Assembly: GCA_030728985.1 (NCBI GenBank)
Contig: JANQYI010000009.1
Span: forward strand, 62,001 to 126,000
DNA from: Burkholderiaceae bacterium
GTDB lineage: Bacteria; Pseudomonadota; Gammaproteobacteria; Burkholderiales; Burkholderiaceae_B
Length of the DNA stretch: 64,000 nt
Direction: 5' to 3'
Within the stretch, counting starts at the first letter, position 1; each line of letters begins with the position of its first letter. The notes beneath the pieces are model-generated. The model was given only the letters and a program-made list of their open reading frames with translations, made no database searches and was not told the DNA's origin. Of this stretch, positions 25,643 to 35,760 are shown piece by piece. The position numbers were made by a program, and so were the translations under genes.

Positions 25643-27484
25643 TTAATGCATCAAGGTGGAGTGTTCGACGGCTTGCGTTAACACAACACCTTGATGAATT
25701 GCATCCGCAAGCGCTTGTGTGCGAGGCAAGATGACACCGGCGTAAAAAACGGCAGTGGCGAATTTGTTTTTCATAAAATCAGGTGAAAGCCCTGCTTTGA
25801 AGGCTTCTGTTTCAGCATCCATACACGCCAACGCGGCACGCGCCATCAGCCAGCCACTCAGGACATATCCCGTGAGCATTAGGTAAGGCACGCTACCCGC
25901 ATACACCGCGCGAATATTTTCCTTTGTCTGTTCGAGCACATAGCAAACCACCGCATCGTAGTGCGTGACTGCACGCAAAAGATGATCAGCAATCAGATGT
26001 AAGCCTGCGCACTCACTGACGTCCGCTCGGGCGGCACGATCACGCAAGGCAGCTGCGGTTTGTTTCATCGACTGACTCAGGCGCTGCGCTGTCGCACCAC
26101 CATCACGGAGCGTCTTGCGACCGATCAGATCATTCGCCTGTATCGCTGTCGTCCCTTCATAAATGGTCAAAATACGCGCGTCGCGATAAAACTGCGCGGC
26201 ACCCGTTTGCTCAATAAATCCCATTCCACCATGGACCTGCACACCCAAAGAAGACACCTCGAGCGAGCACTCTGTCGAAAATCCTTTGACAACAGGCACC
26301 AAATAATCATAAAGCGCATGCTGCTCGCGTCTCACCTCAACATCTGGATGCTCAAGACTAAGATCGTCCGCCGCAGCGGCCACGCAAGCAATCGCTCGCG
26401 CACCTTCTGTCAATGCACGCATCGTCATCAGCATGCGCTGCACATCAGGGTGTTGAATAATCGCCACAGGCCCAGCAGACCCCTCAATCGCCCGACTCTG
26501 CACACGATCGCGTGCATAAGTCAGTGCCTGTTGGGTCGCAGCCTCACTCACACCGATGCCTTGTACACCTACGGCAAAGCGCGCGGCGTTCATCATGATA
26601 AACATATATTCGAGGCCACGATTCTCCTCGCCTACTAGCGTACCAATCGCGCCTTGCCCAACCTCACCTTTATCATCACCATACAACAGCACGGCGGTCG
26701 GGCTGCCATGGATACCTAGCTTATGTTCAATCGAGGCACACCAAACATCATTACGCGCACCCAGCGAACCGTCCGCATTGACCAAAAACTTTGGCACGAT
26801 AAACAGCGATAAGCCTTTGACACCAGGAGGGGCATCCGCCGTGCGCGCCAACACGAGATGCACGATATTTTCAGCGAGATCATGTTCGCCGAAGGTGATG
26901 TAGATTTTCTGGCCGAACAAGCGATAAGTACCATCGGTCTGCGTGACGGCTTTGGTCGAGACGAGCGACAAATCCGATCCAGACTGAGGCTCGGTCAAGT
27001 TCATTGTCCCGGTCCACTTGCCACTCACCAAGGGCTCAACATAGGTCTTTTTCTGAGTATCTGAACCCGTGAGCAGCAAGGCTTCAATCACGCCATCGGT
27101 CAACATCGGACAGAGTGAAAAAGCGACATTCGCGGCATATAGGTTTTCAGTCGTCGCGGTCGCAAGCAGCTTCGGTAGCCCCTGCCCCCCCCACTGCTCC
27201 GGATGCCGTAGACCCTGCCAGCCACCATCGACAAAACGTTTAAATGCTAAATGAATGGGATCGGGCATGCGTACATGACCCGCTTGGCAGATGGGGGGGT
27301 ACTGATCACTGATCCTGTTAGTCGGGGCGATCGCTTCAGCGGTGAATGTTGCGTTTTCTTCGAGAACCGCATCGACTAAATCGCATTCGACTCCGGCAAA
27401 AGCGGATAAACGCAACAGACCCGGCATATCCGCTAGATAATGAAAGACAAACTTAAAATCATCAACGGGCGCGCGATATGCCAT
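25643..27484 (-). CDS. Acyl-CoA dehydrogenase, long form (DmdC/AcdB-like)
   Basis: 613-residue FAD-dependent dehydrogenase of the long subgroup with N- and C-terminal extensions, as in 3-methylmercaptopropionyl-CoA dehydrogenases and broad-range fatty acyl enzymes. Seen in order: LTEPQSGSDLSLVSTKA, the KLGIHGSPTAV loop, and ARILTIYEGTTAIQANDLIGRK, where the Glu of YEGT is the usual catalytic base. It lies 16 bases downstream of etfA on the same strand, so dehydrogenase and its electron acceptor ETF are made together. This etfB-etfA-acd order is common in Burkholderiales. Chain-length preference cannot be read from sequence. Confidence 0.93.
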   Translation of the reverse strand: MAYRAPVDDFKFVFHYLADMPGLLRLSAFAGVECDLVDAVLEENATFTAEAIAPTNRISDQYPPICQAGHVRMPDPIHLAFKRFVDGGWQGLRHPEQWGGQGLPKLLATATTENLYAANVAFSLCPMLTDGVIEALLLTGSDTQKKTYVEPLVSGKWTGTMNLTEPQSGSDLSLVSTKAVTQTDGTYRLFGQKIYITFGEHDLAENIVHLVLARTADAPPGVKGLSLFIVPKFLVNADGSLGARNDVWCASIEHKLGIHGSPTAVLLYGDDKGEVGQGAIGTLVGEENRGLEYMFIMMNAARFAVGVQGIGVSEAATQQALTYARDRVQSRAIEGSAGPVAIIQHPDVQRMLMTMRALTEGARAIACVAAAADDLSLEHPDVEVRREQHALYDYLVPVVKGFSTECSLEVSSLGVQVHGGMGFIEQTGAAQFYRDARILTIYEGTTAIQANDLIGRKTLRDGGATAQRLSQSMKQTAAALRDRAARADVSECAGLHLIADHLLRAVTHYDAVVCYVLEQTKENIRAVYAGSVPYLMLTGYVLSGWLMARAALACMDAETEAFKAGLSPDFMKNKFATAVFYAGVILPRTQALADAIHQGVVLTQAVEHSTLMH

Positions 27485-27500
27485 GGGTCACCTCACCATA

Positions 27501-28427
27501 CTATAGGGTAGTGACTAGCTCGGGAACCGCCGTGAACAAGTCCGCGACCAGGCCATAATCGGCCACACCGAAAATAGGCGCCTCTCCGTCTTTGTTCACC
27601 GCCACGATCACCTTGGAGTCTTTCATCCCCGCCAAGTGCTGAATGGCGCCGGAGATGCCAATGGCCACATACAACTGAGGTGCAACGATTTTACCGGTCT
27701 GCCCGACCTGCCAATCGTTCGGCGCATAACCAGCATCGACGGCGGCGCGGGAGGCACCCAGTGCGGCCCCGAGCTTATCGGCTAACGGGTCAAGGATCTT
27801 AAAGTTTTCGGCACTCCCCATTCCACGTCCACCCGACACCACCACCTTGGCGCCAGCGAGTTCTGGTCGATCGCTTTTCGCAACTTCGCGCCCAACGAAA
27901 GTGGACAGCCCAACAGCGGCCGCAGGGCTAACAGACTCAACGGCGGCACTTCCACCCTCGGGCGCCGCGTCAAAGCCGGTGGTACGCACCGTGATCACTT
28001 TGACGGGATCGACAGACTGCACTGTCGCCACGGCATTGCCGGCATAGATCGCACGTTCAAAGGTATCTGCAGACAGGACGGATTGGATTTCAGAAATCTG
28101 TGCCACATCAAGACGAGCCGCCACGCGGGGAGAAACGTTTTTACCCGATGCGGTCGCAGCAAACAGAATATGGCTGTAAGCAGGCGCCAACGCCAAGACT
28201 TGCTCGGCGACGTTTTCAGCCAAGCCATCAGCCAATGCGGGAGACTCCGCCAACAAAACTTTGGAAACACCTGTAATCTTGGCAGCGTGCTGCGCGACAG
28301 CCGCGGCATTTGCGCCGGCGACGAGGATATGAATATCACCGCCAATTTTGGAGGCGGCTGCTACGACGTTAAGCGTCGCGGCTTTCATTTGGACATTATC
28401 GTGTTCAGCAATAACAAGAATAGACAT
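27501..28427 (-). CDS. etfA: Electron transfer flavoprotein alpha subunit
   Basis: 308-residue FAD-binding subunit that receives electrons from acyl-CoA dehydrogenases and passes them to ETF-ubiquinone oxidoreductase. The C-terminal FAD domain shows VVSGGRGMGSAENF, GASRAAVDAGYAPNDWQVGQ, GKIVAPQLYVAIGISGAIQH and VAVNKDGEAPIF. I chose the ATG at 28427 (MSILVIAEHDN) with AGGTGG upstream inside etfB; two bases separate it from the etfB stop. Confidence 0.97.
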   Translation of the reverse strand: MSILVIAEHDNVQMKAATLNVVAAASKIGGDIHILVAGANAAAVAQHAAKITGVSKVLLAESPALADGLAENVAEQVLALAPAYSHILFAATASGKNVSPRVAARLDVAQISEIQSVLSADTFERAIYAGNAVATVQSVDPVKVITVRTTGFDAAPEGGSAAVESVSPAAAVGLSTFVGREVAKSDRPELAGAKVVVSGGRGMGSAENFKILDPLADKLGAALGASRAAVDAGYAPNDWQVGQTGKIVAPQLYVAIGISGAIQHLAGMKDSKVIVAVNKDGEAPIFGVADYGLVADLFTAVPELVTTL

Positions 28428-28429
28428 GA

Positions 28430-29179
28430 TCAAACCACCTTGGCTTCGTTCTTGAGTTTATCGACAAGTGCAGCGACATCGGGAACCTTGACACCCGCGG
28501 AACGCGCAGAAGGCTCTGCTACCTTGAGTGTCTTGAGGCGAGGCGTGACATCGACCCCTAAATCCTGAGGAGTCACCGTATCGAGCTGCTTTTTCTTGGC
28601 CTTCATAATATTGGGCAAGGTCACATAGCGAGGCTCGTTTAAGCGCAAATCTGTCGTCACAATCGCGGGCAACTTGAGCTCCAAGGTTTCTAGACCGCCG
28701 TCGACTTCGCGCGTGACCCGTGCGACACCCTCGCCCAGCTCGACTTTGCTGGCGAAAGTCGCTTGTGACCAACCCAGCAATGCAGCCAACATCTGACCTG
28801 TTTGGTTGGCATCGTCATCGATTGCCTGCTTACCAAGAATCACCAGTTGCGGCTGCTCTTTTTCAACCAAGACCTTGAGAAGCTTGGCAACAGCCAGAGG
28901 CTGGAGTTCAACATCGGTCTGGACAAGAATGCCACGATCTGCGCCAATCGCCATCGCTGTGCGCAGCGTTTCCTGACACTGGGCGACGCCACAGGAGACC
29001 GCGATGATTTCGGTCACTACACCTTTTTCTTTGAGACGGGTGGCTTCCTCGACCGCGATTTCATCAAAAGGATTCATCGACATCTTGACATTCGCGATAT
29101 CGACACCCGACTGATCCGATTTGACGCGTACTTTGACGTTGTAATCAACGACACGTTTTACAGGCACAAGCACCTTCAT
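28430..29179 (-). CDS. etfB: Electron transfer flavoprotein beta subunit
   Basis: 249-residue AMP-binding partner of EtfA. It starts [17 protein letters not shown], contains the ETF-beta signature around [25 protein letters not shown], and ends with the typical Lys-rich recognition region [19 protein letters not shown] is a plausible ribosome binding site. It is the first gene of the etfB-etfA-acyl-CoA dehydrogenase operon, with its promoter in the 200-base region shared with mltB. Confidence 0.97.
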   Translation of the reverse strand: MKVLVPVKRVVDYNVKVRVKSDQSGVDIANVKMSMNPFDEIAVEEATRLKEKGVVTEIIAVSCGVAQCQETLRTAMAIGADRGILVQTDVELQPLAVAKLLKVLVEKEQPQLVILGKQAIDDDANQTGQMLAALLGWSQATFASKVELGEGVARVTREVDGGLETLELKLPAIVTTDLRLNEPRYVTLPNIMKAKKKQLDTVTPQDLGVDVTPRLKTLKVAEPSARSAGVKVPDVAALVDKLKNEAKVV

Positions 29180-29380
29180 CCAACCATCTCCAAAGATAAA
29201 ACAAGCATATAAAGTCTATTTTCACTTTCGATTTTACCGGATATAGGTGCCCAAGCCCTGACTAGCCCCTATGCGATTGTGAAACGATGCCTATGCCATT
29301 TTGAAAGAAACGCCACATGGGATGCAAAAAACAGGAGTATGACTAGGTATCATGTGGGTTACCCTCCATAAGGAAAATTT

Positions 29381-30529
29381 ATGTTTGCGCCACGTCGCCT
29401 GATATTAATGAGCTTGACGATCGCCGTCCTGAGCGGCTGCTCGGGCACGGTTGTTTCACCCAGTCAAAGCGCTGATGCTGGCTCGGCTAACAAGGCCTCG
29501 CCAAAGACGCCAGAAATCAAGCTCCCAGACGCGGCCAAACCAAGCCAAGCCCCAACCATTCCGGTCGGTGGACATACACAGGCGTCAAGACGCACTGCCC
29601 TAAAAGAGTTTGGCGTTGAACTCGCCGCCTCGCGCCAACTTTCAGAGGCACGCGTGCTTAAGCTGATCGACGAGGCGCGCTACAACCCCACCATCATCCG
29701 TATCGTGACGCCGCCCGCGGCGGGGCAGCCTCGCGTGCCACGCAGTTGGGCTAACTATCGAGGACGCTTTGTCGAACCCATTCGCATTAACCAGGGTCGC
29801 GCGTTCATGCAGCAATATGCCAATGAACTCGACCGCGCCACAAAACGTTATGGCGTGCCACAAAATATCATTGCCGCCATTATCGGCGTTGAAACTCTCT
29901 ACGGAAAAAGTCAGGGCAACTTTCGTGTGTTGGATGCCCTCGCTTCCCTGGGCTTTGACTATCCCAATCCAAAACGCCCAGACCGCGCAGCCATGTTTCG
30001 TGGCCAACTTGCCGATCTCATCGAACTAGACTTAACTGGCAAGCTCGATGCCCGCGCGATCAAGGGTTCCTATGCCGGAGCAATTGGTATCCCTCAATTT
30101 ATGCCGGGTAGCATCAAGCGGTTTGCCGTCAGCGCGACAGGCTCAAACAGCATTGATCTCTCGAACAACATGTCGGATGCCATCATGTCAGTGGCGAACT
30201 TTTTAATTGAACACGGCTGGCAGCGAGGCTTGCCGGTCTTTGCGCCCGTGACCCTTCCCGCCTCCGCAGATAAGCTCGTTGATGGTGGCCTCAAAGCGAA
30301 TTTGGACTGGCCGCAGCTGCGGGCTGCCGGTGCCAAGCTCGCACCCGGCGCCAAAGAGACTGCTTGGGCGCGCGCACCCCTGGGGGTGATTGACCTCCCT
30401 GAGGAGGCGTCTGGCCGCGTGGAGTTGCGCACCGCGACCCCAAATTTCTTTGCGATCACGCAATATAACCGCAGTTATTTCTATGCCGCCTCAGTCGCTG
30501 ATTTAGCGCAAGCACTGGAAACCCGTTAA
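29381..30529 (+). CDS. mltB: Lytic murein transglycosylase B
   Basis: Outer-membrane lipoprotein that cleaves peptidoglycan glycan strands with formation of 1,6-anhydromuramic acid. The N-terminus is a lipoprotein signal with lipobox LSGC (Cys near residue 20), followed by a Ser/Pro/Lys-rich linker. The catalytic glutamate is in IIGVETLYGKSQG, and GAIGIPQFMPGS is the typical SLT-family segment. AAGGAA precedes the ATG by about 5 bases. At 382 residues it is full length. It converges with cysM, 12 bases apart. Confidence 0.95.
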   Translation: MFAPRRLILMSLTIAVLSGCSGTVVSPSQSADAGSANKASPKTPEIKLPDAAKPSQAPTIPVGGHTQASRRTALKEFGVELAASRQLSEARVLKLIDEARYNPTIIRIVTPPAAGQPRVPRSWANYRGRFVEPIRINQGRAFMQQYANELDRATKRYGVPQNIIAAIIGVETLYGKSQGNFRVLDALASLGFDYPNPKRPDRAAMFRGQLADLIELDLTGKLDARAIKGSYAGAIGIPQFMPGSIKRFAVSATGSNSIDLSNNMSDAIMSVANFLIEHGWQRGLPVFAPVTLPASADKLVDGGLKANLDWPQLRAAGAKLAPGAKETAWARAPLGVIDLPEEASGRVELRTATPNFFAITQYNRSYFYAASVADLAQALETR

Positions 30530-30541
30530 GTGCTTGAGTGA

Positions 30542-31456
30542 TTAACCCTGTTCATCAAACAGGCCCGTCGATAAATAACGATCGCCGCGATCGCAAACAA
30601 TGAACGCGATTGTGGCATTGCGGGCCGTTTCTGCAACGCGCAATGCAGCCACCAACGCACCCGCCGCGGAGACGCCTGCACAAATGCCCTCTTCGGCCGC
30701 CAGTCTGCGGGCCATGTTTTCAGCGTCCTTTTGCTCAATTTGCTCAAACTGATCCACCAGCGATGGATCATAGATCGAGGGCAAATAGGCCTCAGGCCAC
30801 TTGCGGATACCCGCGATCTGCGAGCCCTCCGCAGGCTGAGCACCCACAATCGTAATCGCAGGGTTGCGACTTTTTAAATATCGCGAAACACCCATGATCG
30901 TACCCGTCGTGCCCATCGCACTCACAAAGTGCGTGATGCGCCCCTCTGTTTGCTCCCACAACTCGGGTCCCGTTGTTTTGAAGTGGGCCAGCGGGTTATC
31001 AGGATTGGAGAACTGGTCAAGTACCTTACCTTCACCTTGCGCTTGCATGCGTGCGGCAAGATCTCGTGCATGCTCCATCCCACCCTGATTGGCAGGTGTC
31101 AAAATTAATTTGGCGCCGTACGCGGCCATTGAGGCACGTCGCTCGACAGACAAGTTGTCCGGCATGATCAAAATCATCTTGTAGCCGCGCATGGCGGCTG
31201 TCATGGCTAATGCAATCCCGGTATTGCCACTCGTCGCCTCGATCAGCGTATCGCCAGGTTTGATTTCACCGCGCGATTCAGCCCCCAAGATCATCGATAA
31301 TGCCGGACGGTCCTTGACAGAACCAGCGGGATTATTACCCTCTAGCTTGCCAAGAACAGTATTGCCGCGCTCACGCGCAAGAGCGCCCGGCAGTCTCTGC
31401 AGTTTTACAAGCGAAGTATTGCCAACGGTATTTTCAACGGTAGGGTATGTTTTCAT
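30542..31456 (-). CDS. cysM: Cysteine synthase B
   Basis: PLP enzyme making cysteine (or S-sulfocysteine with thiosulfate) from O-acetylserine. The 304-residue protein carries the PLP lysine in NPAGSVKDRPA, the substrate loop EATSGNTGIALA and the phosphate-binding GTTGTI. Size and the RRLAAEEGICAGVSAAGAL segment favour CysM over CysK. It lies 64 bases after the ComEA-like gene. Confidence 0.95.
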   Translation of the reverse strand: MKTYPTVENTVGNTSLVKLQRLPGALARERGNTVLGKLEGNNPAGSVKDRPALSMILGAESRGEIKPGDTLIEATSGNTGIALAMTAAMRGYKMILIMPDNLSVERRASMAAYGAKLILTPANQGGMEHARDLAARMQAQGEGKVLDQFSNPDNPLAHFKTTGPELWEQTEGRITHFVSAMGTTGTIMGVSRYLKSRNPAITIVGAQPAEGSQIAGIRKWPEAYLPSIYDPSLVDQFEQIEQKDAENMARRLAAEEGICAGVSAAGALVAALRVAETARNATIAFIVCDRGDRYLSTGLFDEQG

Positions 31457-31520
31457 ATTGACCGATCATACTCAAAAGTTTGAAAAACCGCCCTTAAAGT
31501 CCCTCGCGACGCACTAACAA

Positions 31521-32003
31521 TTAAGGCAAGACGATTTCCGGCTTGGCGCTCAAGTCAGGACTTTTACGCCGAGCAGCGCGCACACCCGCTGGTTTATGCT
31601 GGCCTGAAGCGATAACCTCCACTGAAGGTGACATTTCCGTCTTGAATGACTTCACTTCAAGGCCCGCTTGGCGTAGGGCGCGAACGCGTCGCTCACCCAG
31701 GCCTCTCACACGATCAGAAAGATCCTCCATCGATTCAAAAGCACCCGCACGAGCACGCTCATGCACAATCATTTTTGCGGTGCGAGGACCAATTCCCCGC
31801 AAACTCTCAAGTTGTCCGGCAGATGCAGTATTGACATCCAACGCTTGTGAGGGTGTCGCCGCCACTAATCCTGCGGCGATCATCGCCATACTGGCACGCC
31901 GAGTGGATCGACTCGCCCGAGGCCGTGCCACAGCAGTATGCCAAGGCTCTGCGTCTTGGACGCTGAGAGGTTGCGCTACTGGGTCTTTAATAAAAGGATT
32001 CAT
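31521..32003 (-). CDS. ComEA-like helix-hairpin-helix protein
   Basis: 160-residue protein whose middle (about 54-115) is a ComEA-type helix-hairpin-helix domain: LDVNTASAGQLESLRGIGPRTAKMIVHERA, followed by a second HhH half. A hydrophobic stretch (MAMIAAGLVAATPSQA, about 39-54) preceded by arginines looks like a signal peptide, but it starts nearly 40 residues in, so the true start may be an internal Met (near 31889). ComEA homologues bind incoming DNA in the periplasm during natural transformation. No other competence genes are here, and in this lineage the gene commonly sits between rfaD and cysM. Confidence 0.8.
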   Translation of the reverse strand: MNPFIKDPVAQPLSVQDAEPWHTAVARPRASRSTRRASMAMIAAGLVAATPSQALDVNTASAGQLESLRGIGPRTAKMIVHERARAGAFESMEDLSDRVRGLGERRVRALRQAGLEVKSFKTEMSPSVEVIASGQHKPAGVRAARRKSPDLSAKPEIVLP

Positions 32004-32032
32004 GAACAGTTTGCTCCAAGAGTGTGGATCAT

Positions 32033-32058
32033 AAAAAAAACAGACCCAACGTGGGTCT
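32033..32058 (-). terminator. Intrinsic terminator after rfaD
   Basis: Minus-strand stem AGACCCA / TGGGTCT with a three-base loop, then a T-run of eight (the A-run at 32033-32040). It closes the lapA-lapB-rfaE1-rfaD transcription unit before the ComEA-like gene. Confidence 0.8.
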
Positions 32059-32105
32059 ATTCACAGATCGCTATCTTGGCGGTCAAACTGCGTCTTGGAT
32101 GGCTC

Positions 32106-32133
32106 AAAACAAGCATTCATCCATGCGTGTTTT
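32106..32133. other. Second hairpin after rfaD
   Basis: Imperfect inverted repeat AAAACAAGCAT / ATGCGTGTTTT with a six-base loop and A/T-rich feet, 33 bases beyond the rfaD stop. It could be an additional, weaker terminator working with the one at 32033-32058. Confidence 0.45.
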
Positions 32134-32165
32134 ACACAATCAACCATTAAAATCTAAGAAAAAAT

Positions 32166-33158
32166 TTAAGTACGAACCGCGTGAAGTTGATGGACATATT
32201 CGGAGACGCCAGTTTCCACGTCACGCATCGGGGCCGTAAAGCCTGCAAGACGCAAGGCCGAGACGTCAGCCTGGGTATAGCTCTGATAGCGGCCCTTTAA
32301 GTCGTCAGGAAAACTGTCGTAGCGCAACAAGCCCTGTTTGACCAAATCCTCAAGAGACAAATTCGTCTTACCCTGGATATTACGCATCGCGTTCACGACG
32401 GCAGCGGCCACCTCATTAAAAGGCTGAGCGCGTCCCGTACCACAATTGAAAATCCCAGAGGTCTCAGGGTGCTCGAGGAAATGTAGATTGACGTCAACCA
32501 CATCATGTACGGAGATAAAGTCGCGCATTTGGCCACCATCGCCGTAACCATCCCAGCCACCAAACAAACGCACATAACCCTCGGCGAGGAATTGATTCAT
32601 GTTGTGAAAAGCAACAGAAGCCATTCGTCCCTTGTGCTGCTCTTGCGGACCATAAACATTGAAATACCGCAAGCCGACCACTTGGGCTGTCAGCGATTGA
32701 AAACGCGCGCGTACGACCTGGTCAAACAAAAATTTTGAGTAACCGTAAACATTAAGGGGGCACTCATTTTCTAGACTCTCGACATACACCGGACCCGCGC
32801 CGTAAACAGCCGCCGAGGAAGCATAGATCAGCGGTACTTTATGCGTTTGACAATAATCGAACAACTCGAACGTCACACGATAATTGTTATCCATCATGAA
32901 ACGGCCATCGCGTTCGGTCGTATCTGAGCATGCGCCCTGATGAAAAACCGCGCGTATGCCTGGCAAAAAGCCCTCTAACACTCTCCGGCGAAAATCATCC
33001 TTGTGCATATAGTCGGAAATATTTGTGCCCACCAGGTTCACGAATTTGTCGCCATCCGTGAGATCGTCCACCGCCAAGATGTTCGTGATCCCTTTGCGAT
33101 TTAAACCGCGCACAATATTGCTACCGATAAAACCTGCCGCGCCTGTGACGATAATCAT
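32166..33158 (-). CDS. rfaD: ADP-L-glycero-D-manno-heptose 6-epimerase
   Basis: Short-chain dehydrogenase-type epimerase (330 residues) that makes ADP-L-glycero-D-manno-heptose for the LPS inner core. NAD(P) is bound by [10 protein letters not shown] at the N-terminus; the [10 protein letters not shown] segment holds the catalytic Tyr and Lys. Also called hldD. The start overlaps the rfaE1 stop by four bases, so the two heptose genes are coupled. Confidence 0.96.
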   Translation of the reverse strand: MIIVTGAAGFIGSNIVRGLNRKGITNILAVDDLTDGDKFVNLVGTNISDYMHKDDFRRRVLEGFLPGIRAVFHQGACSDTTERDGRFMMDNNYRVTFELFDYCQTHKVPLIYASSAAVYGAGPVYVESLENECPLNVYGYSKFLFDQVVRARFQSLTAQVVGLRYFNVYGPQEQHKGRMASVAFHNMNQFLAEGYVRLFGGWDGYGDGGQMRDFISVHDVVDVNLHFLEHPETSGIFNCGTGRAQPFNEVAAAVVNAMRNIQGKTNLSLEDLVKQGLLRYDSFPDDLKGRYQSYTQADVSALRLAGFTAPMRDVETGVSEYVHQLHAVRT

Positions 33159-34084
33159 GAAAGCTCTCCTGCGGTGACGATAGACGTTCCTAGTTTACCA
33201 ACCACGATCCCGCCAGCCCGATTTGCCCAGCGCATCGAACTCGGCCAATCCACGCCAGCAGCGCGCATCACGGCCAGCGTTGCCAACACCGTGTCGCCCG
33301 CGCCCGAAACATCGAAGACCTCGTGGGCTTGCGCATCGACATGCTCGCGACCATCCTCTGTGAAAAGCGTCATCCCTTGCTCTGAACGCGTCACAAGCAA
33401 TGCTTCAAGACTAAGCTCTTGACGCAGCCCCTGCGCGCGCTCCGTGAGCGACTCCTCTGAACTCCACACACCCGCGGCTTGCTGCATTTCACTTCGGTTT
33501 GGCGTGACCAGCGTCGCGCCACGGTAACGCTGATAATCCGTTCCCTTCGGATCCACCAAAATAGGCAAGCCTTTTTTCCGCGCCAACGCGATGAGTTGTT
33601 CAACCTGGGCGAGCGCCCCCTTGGCATAATCGGAAAGCACCACAACATCATGAGCCGCCAAAAGCTTTTCAACCTGAGCACCCAAAGACTCTAACAATGC
33701 TTGCGTGGGCTTTTCCTCGAAATCAATACGTAACAGCTGCTGCTGTCGACCCAGCACACGCATCTTCAATGTGGTCGGATGTGCATAATCTGCGAGCAAG
33801 TGTGCTTCGACAGATGCTTCGGCTAAGAGTTCGCGTACGCATTGAGCGGCTTCATCTTGACCCACTAGACCCACAAGCGTGGCGTGCGCACCCAGCGCCA
33901 CAATATTGCGCGCAACATTGGCGGCACCACCCAGTCTGTCTTCACGTTTGACCACGCGTACAACCGGGACCGGGGCTTCTGGAGAGAGGCGTTCAACCTC
34001 ACCAAACCAATAACGATCTAACATGACGTCCCCCACCACGAGGACACGGGCACCTGCAATAGCATCTTTGGGAAACGCGCTCAT
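33155..34084 (-). CDS. rfaE1: D-glycero-beta-D-manno-heptose-7-phosphate kinase
   Basis: PfkB-family kinase (309 residues) phosphorylating heptose 7-phosphate at C1. Visible are [23 protein letters not shown] and the C-terminal anion hole [13 protein letters not shown] with the catalytic Asp. Unlike E. coli HldE it has no C-terminal nucleotidyltransferase domain, so that activity (rfaE2) must be encoded elsewhere. It shares four bases with lapB upstream and four with rfaD downstream. Confidence 0.95.
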   Translation of the reverse strand: MSAFPKDAIAGARVLVVGDVMLDRYWFGEVERLSPEAPVPVVRVVKREDRLGGAANVARNIVALGAHATLVGLVGQDEAAQCVRELLAEASVEAHLLADYAHPTTLKMRVLGRQQQLLRIDFEEKPTQALLESLGAQVEKLLAAHDVVVLSDYAKGALAQVEQLIALARKKGLPILVDPKGTDYQRYRGATLVTPNRSEMQQAAGVWSSEESLTERAQGLRQELSLEALLVTRSEQGMTLFTEDGREHVDAQAHEVFDVSGAGDTVLATLAVMRAAGVDWPSSMRWANRAGGIVVGKLGTSIVTAGELS

Positions 34085-35304
34085 TCCAATTCTTCCAATC
34101 GACGTGGTTTATAGGTTTCCCACGCGTTACAACCTGGACATTGCCAGTAAAAGCGACGCGCCTGAAAACCACAGTTGCTGCACACATAACGGTCCAAGCG
34201 TTGTGTATGTCGGTTAATAAGACGGCGCAACAAAGTCAAGTCTGCGCCAGGGATCGGACTGCCCGCACCGGCTTGCTCAGCGGCCGGTTTTTGCGCGAGC
34301 TCCGCCTCAAGCAAACGATCCAAACCCAGCAAAGAGGGATGCGACTGCAAGGCTTGTCTCGCAAACCTCCAAGCCTGCTCGACGCCTTGCTGCGTCCGTA
34401 AACCTCGAAAAACCACATTAAACAGATCCAAAGAGGGATATTGTTGGTAGTGCTCCTGCAAGCGTGACAAGCCCGCCACAGCCTGGCCATGGGTACTGTA
34501 AAGATTGAAAAGCTCTTGGGCGATCAAGCCTGCGAACTCTGGTGCCTGAGTCAGTACGGCTTCAAGGTAACGCTGCTGGGCAGCAACCTCCTGGCACGAA
34601 GCCGCGATACTAGCGCTGAGCATGGAGACGCGTACCATGGCATGTGAGCTGCCGCTTTTTTGAGCGGCATCCACGGCACGCTCTGCCAAGCTGAGTGCTA
34701 CGCGAGCCTGCTCGATATTTGGAGGCTTCTGAGCCAAAGAAAATTGAGCCTGTTCGCAGTGGTAATGCACAAGTTGTGGCACAGGCTCATTGACAATCTT
34801 ACCCAAGTTTTGCACCGCCGCAATGGCCCGTGGCCAATCGTGCTCAGACTCATAGATACGGATCAAAGCACGTAGTGCTGACAAAGCAAAACTGGTCTCT
34901 TTGAGCACCGCGAAGGCCTCTTCGGCTCGATCCAGCATGCCGGCTTTCAGATAGTCTTGGGCCAACTCATGCTGAGCATGATCGCGCTGCGCAAGAGGTA
35001 AATCTTCTCTGAATAATAAACTTTGATGGACACGAATGGCCCGCTCCATCTCTCCACGTCGCCGGAACAGACTCCCCAACGCGAAATGCAACTCAGTCGT
35101 TTCCGGGTCTAGTTTGGCCACTTCAACAAAAGCATCGATCGCGCGATCCGGCTCTTCGTTCAAAAGAAAGTTTAAACCGCGAAAATAAGAATCTGGCAGA
35201 TTACGTGTCTCGGACAGCATCTGCTTGATATCAAAGCGAGCCGCCATCCACCCCAAAGCGAACAGTAACGGCAAGAAAATCAGCCACCAAGCTTCAAAAT
35301 CCAC
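34081..35304 (-). CDS. lapB: LPS assembly protein LapB
   Basis: Membrane-anchored TPR adaptor that helps FtsH degrade LpxC and so tunes LPS synthesis. An N-terminal helix (WWLIFLPLLFALGWMAA) is followed by TPR repeats (for example ELHFALGSLFRRRGEMERAI) and a C-terminal rubredoxin-type metal site CSNCGF ... CPGC. I chose the GTG at 35304 (MDFEAWWLIF by family comparison, 407 residues); a TTG at 35319 is also open. Coupling with heptose genes by ATGA overlaps fits its LPS role. Confidence 0.93.
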   Translation of the reverse strand: MDFEAWWLIFLPLLFALGWMAARFDIKQMLSETRNLPDSYFRGLNFLLNEEPDRAIDAFVEVAKLDPETTELHFALGSLFRRRGEMERAIRVHQSLLFREDLPLAQRDHAQHELAQDYLKAGMLDRAEEAFAVLKETSFALSALRALIRIYESEHDWPRAIAAVQNLGKIVNEPVPQLVHYHCEQAQFSLAQKPPNIEQARVALSLAERAVDAAQKSGSSHAMVRVSMLSASIAASCQEVAAQQRYLEAVLTQAPEFAGLIAQELFNLYSTHGQAVAGLSRLQEHYQQYPSLDLFNVVFRGLRTQQGVEQAWRFARQALQSHPSLLGLDRLLEAELAQKPAAEQAGAGSPIPGADLTLLRRLINRHTQRLDRYVCSNCGFQARRFYWQCPGCNAWETYKPRRLEELE

Positions 35305-35358
35305 GACTATATTCCACAAAAATTCATTCGGCGTACGACCAGTTTGGCGCGACGTGAT

Positions 35359-35676
35359 TTATAACGGTGATAAGGGCACTAAAGCCTCGGGCGATACGCC
35401 CGCATGTCCTTGTGAACTGGCTACCGGCTGCAGCTTTTCCACTTCTTTACGAAGTCGTGAAAGTTCCCGCCGCCGCCTAAGCGCAGACGGTATCGTCAGC
35501 AACAATCCAAAAACCGTACCGAGCACAAACGTCGACAGCATCACCACGATCAGGGGAACATTGGGGATAATCACTCCCTCAACAAACGTCACCGAGACAG
35601 GGTTGGTATTTTTGAGTGCGAACAGCAGCACAGCAAGAAAAACGATCAGGCGCAGGGCCCAGACTAAGTAGCGCAT
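35359..35676 (-). CDS. lapA: LapA-domain inner-membrane protein
   Basis: 105-residue protein with two hydrophobic helices (about 5-22 and 42-66) and a basic, coiled tail (RRRRELSRLRKEVEKL), as in LapA/YciS, which works with LapB. The start is the ATG at 35676 (MRYLVWALRL) with GGAGG 8 bases upstream. It lies after the ihfB terminator and 54 bases before lapB. Confidence 0.88.
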   Translation of the reverse strand: MRYLVWALRLIVFLAVLLFALKNTNPVSVTFVEGVIIPNVPLIVVMLSTFVLGTVFGLLLTIPSALRRRRELSRLRKEVEKLQPVASSQGHAGVSPEALVPLSPL

Positions 35677-35730
35677 GGCTGATCCTCCAAAGCAAAATTT
35701 GATTGTAAGCGCGTCGAGTGATACTCGCAT

Positions 35731-35756
35731 AAAAAAACCGCCTAACGGCGGTTTTT
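35731..35756 (-). terminator. Intrinsic terminator after ihfB
   Basis: Minus-strand stem AAAAACCGCC / GGCGGTTTTT with a four-base loop and T-run, directly after the ihfB stop. It separates the rpsA-ihfB unit from lapA-lapB. Confidence 0.9.
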
Positions 35757-35760
35757 CATC

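Noticed and set aside
29180-29380. CRISPR, tRNA or insertion sequence in intergenic spaces
   Set aside because: I saw no regularly spaced repeats, no cloverleaf sequence other than tmRNA, and no transposase-like coding sequence anywhere in the window.
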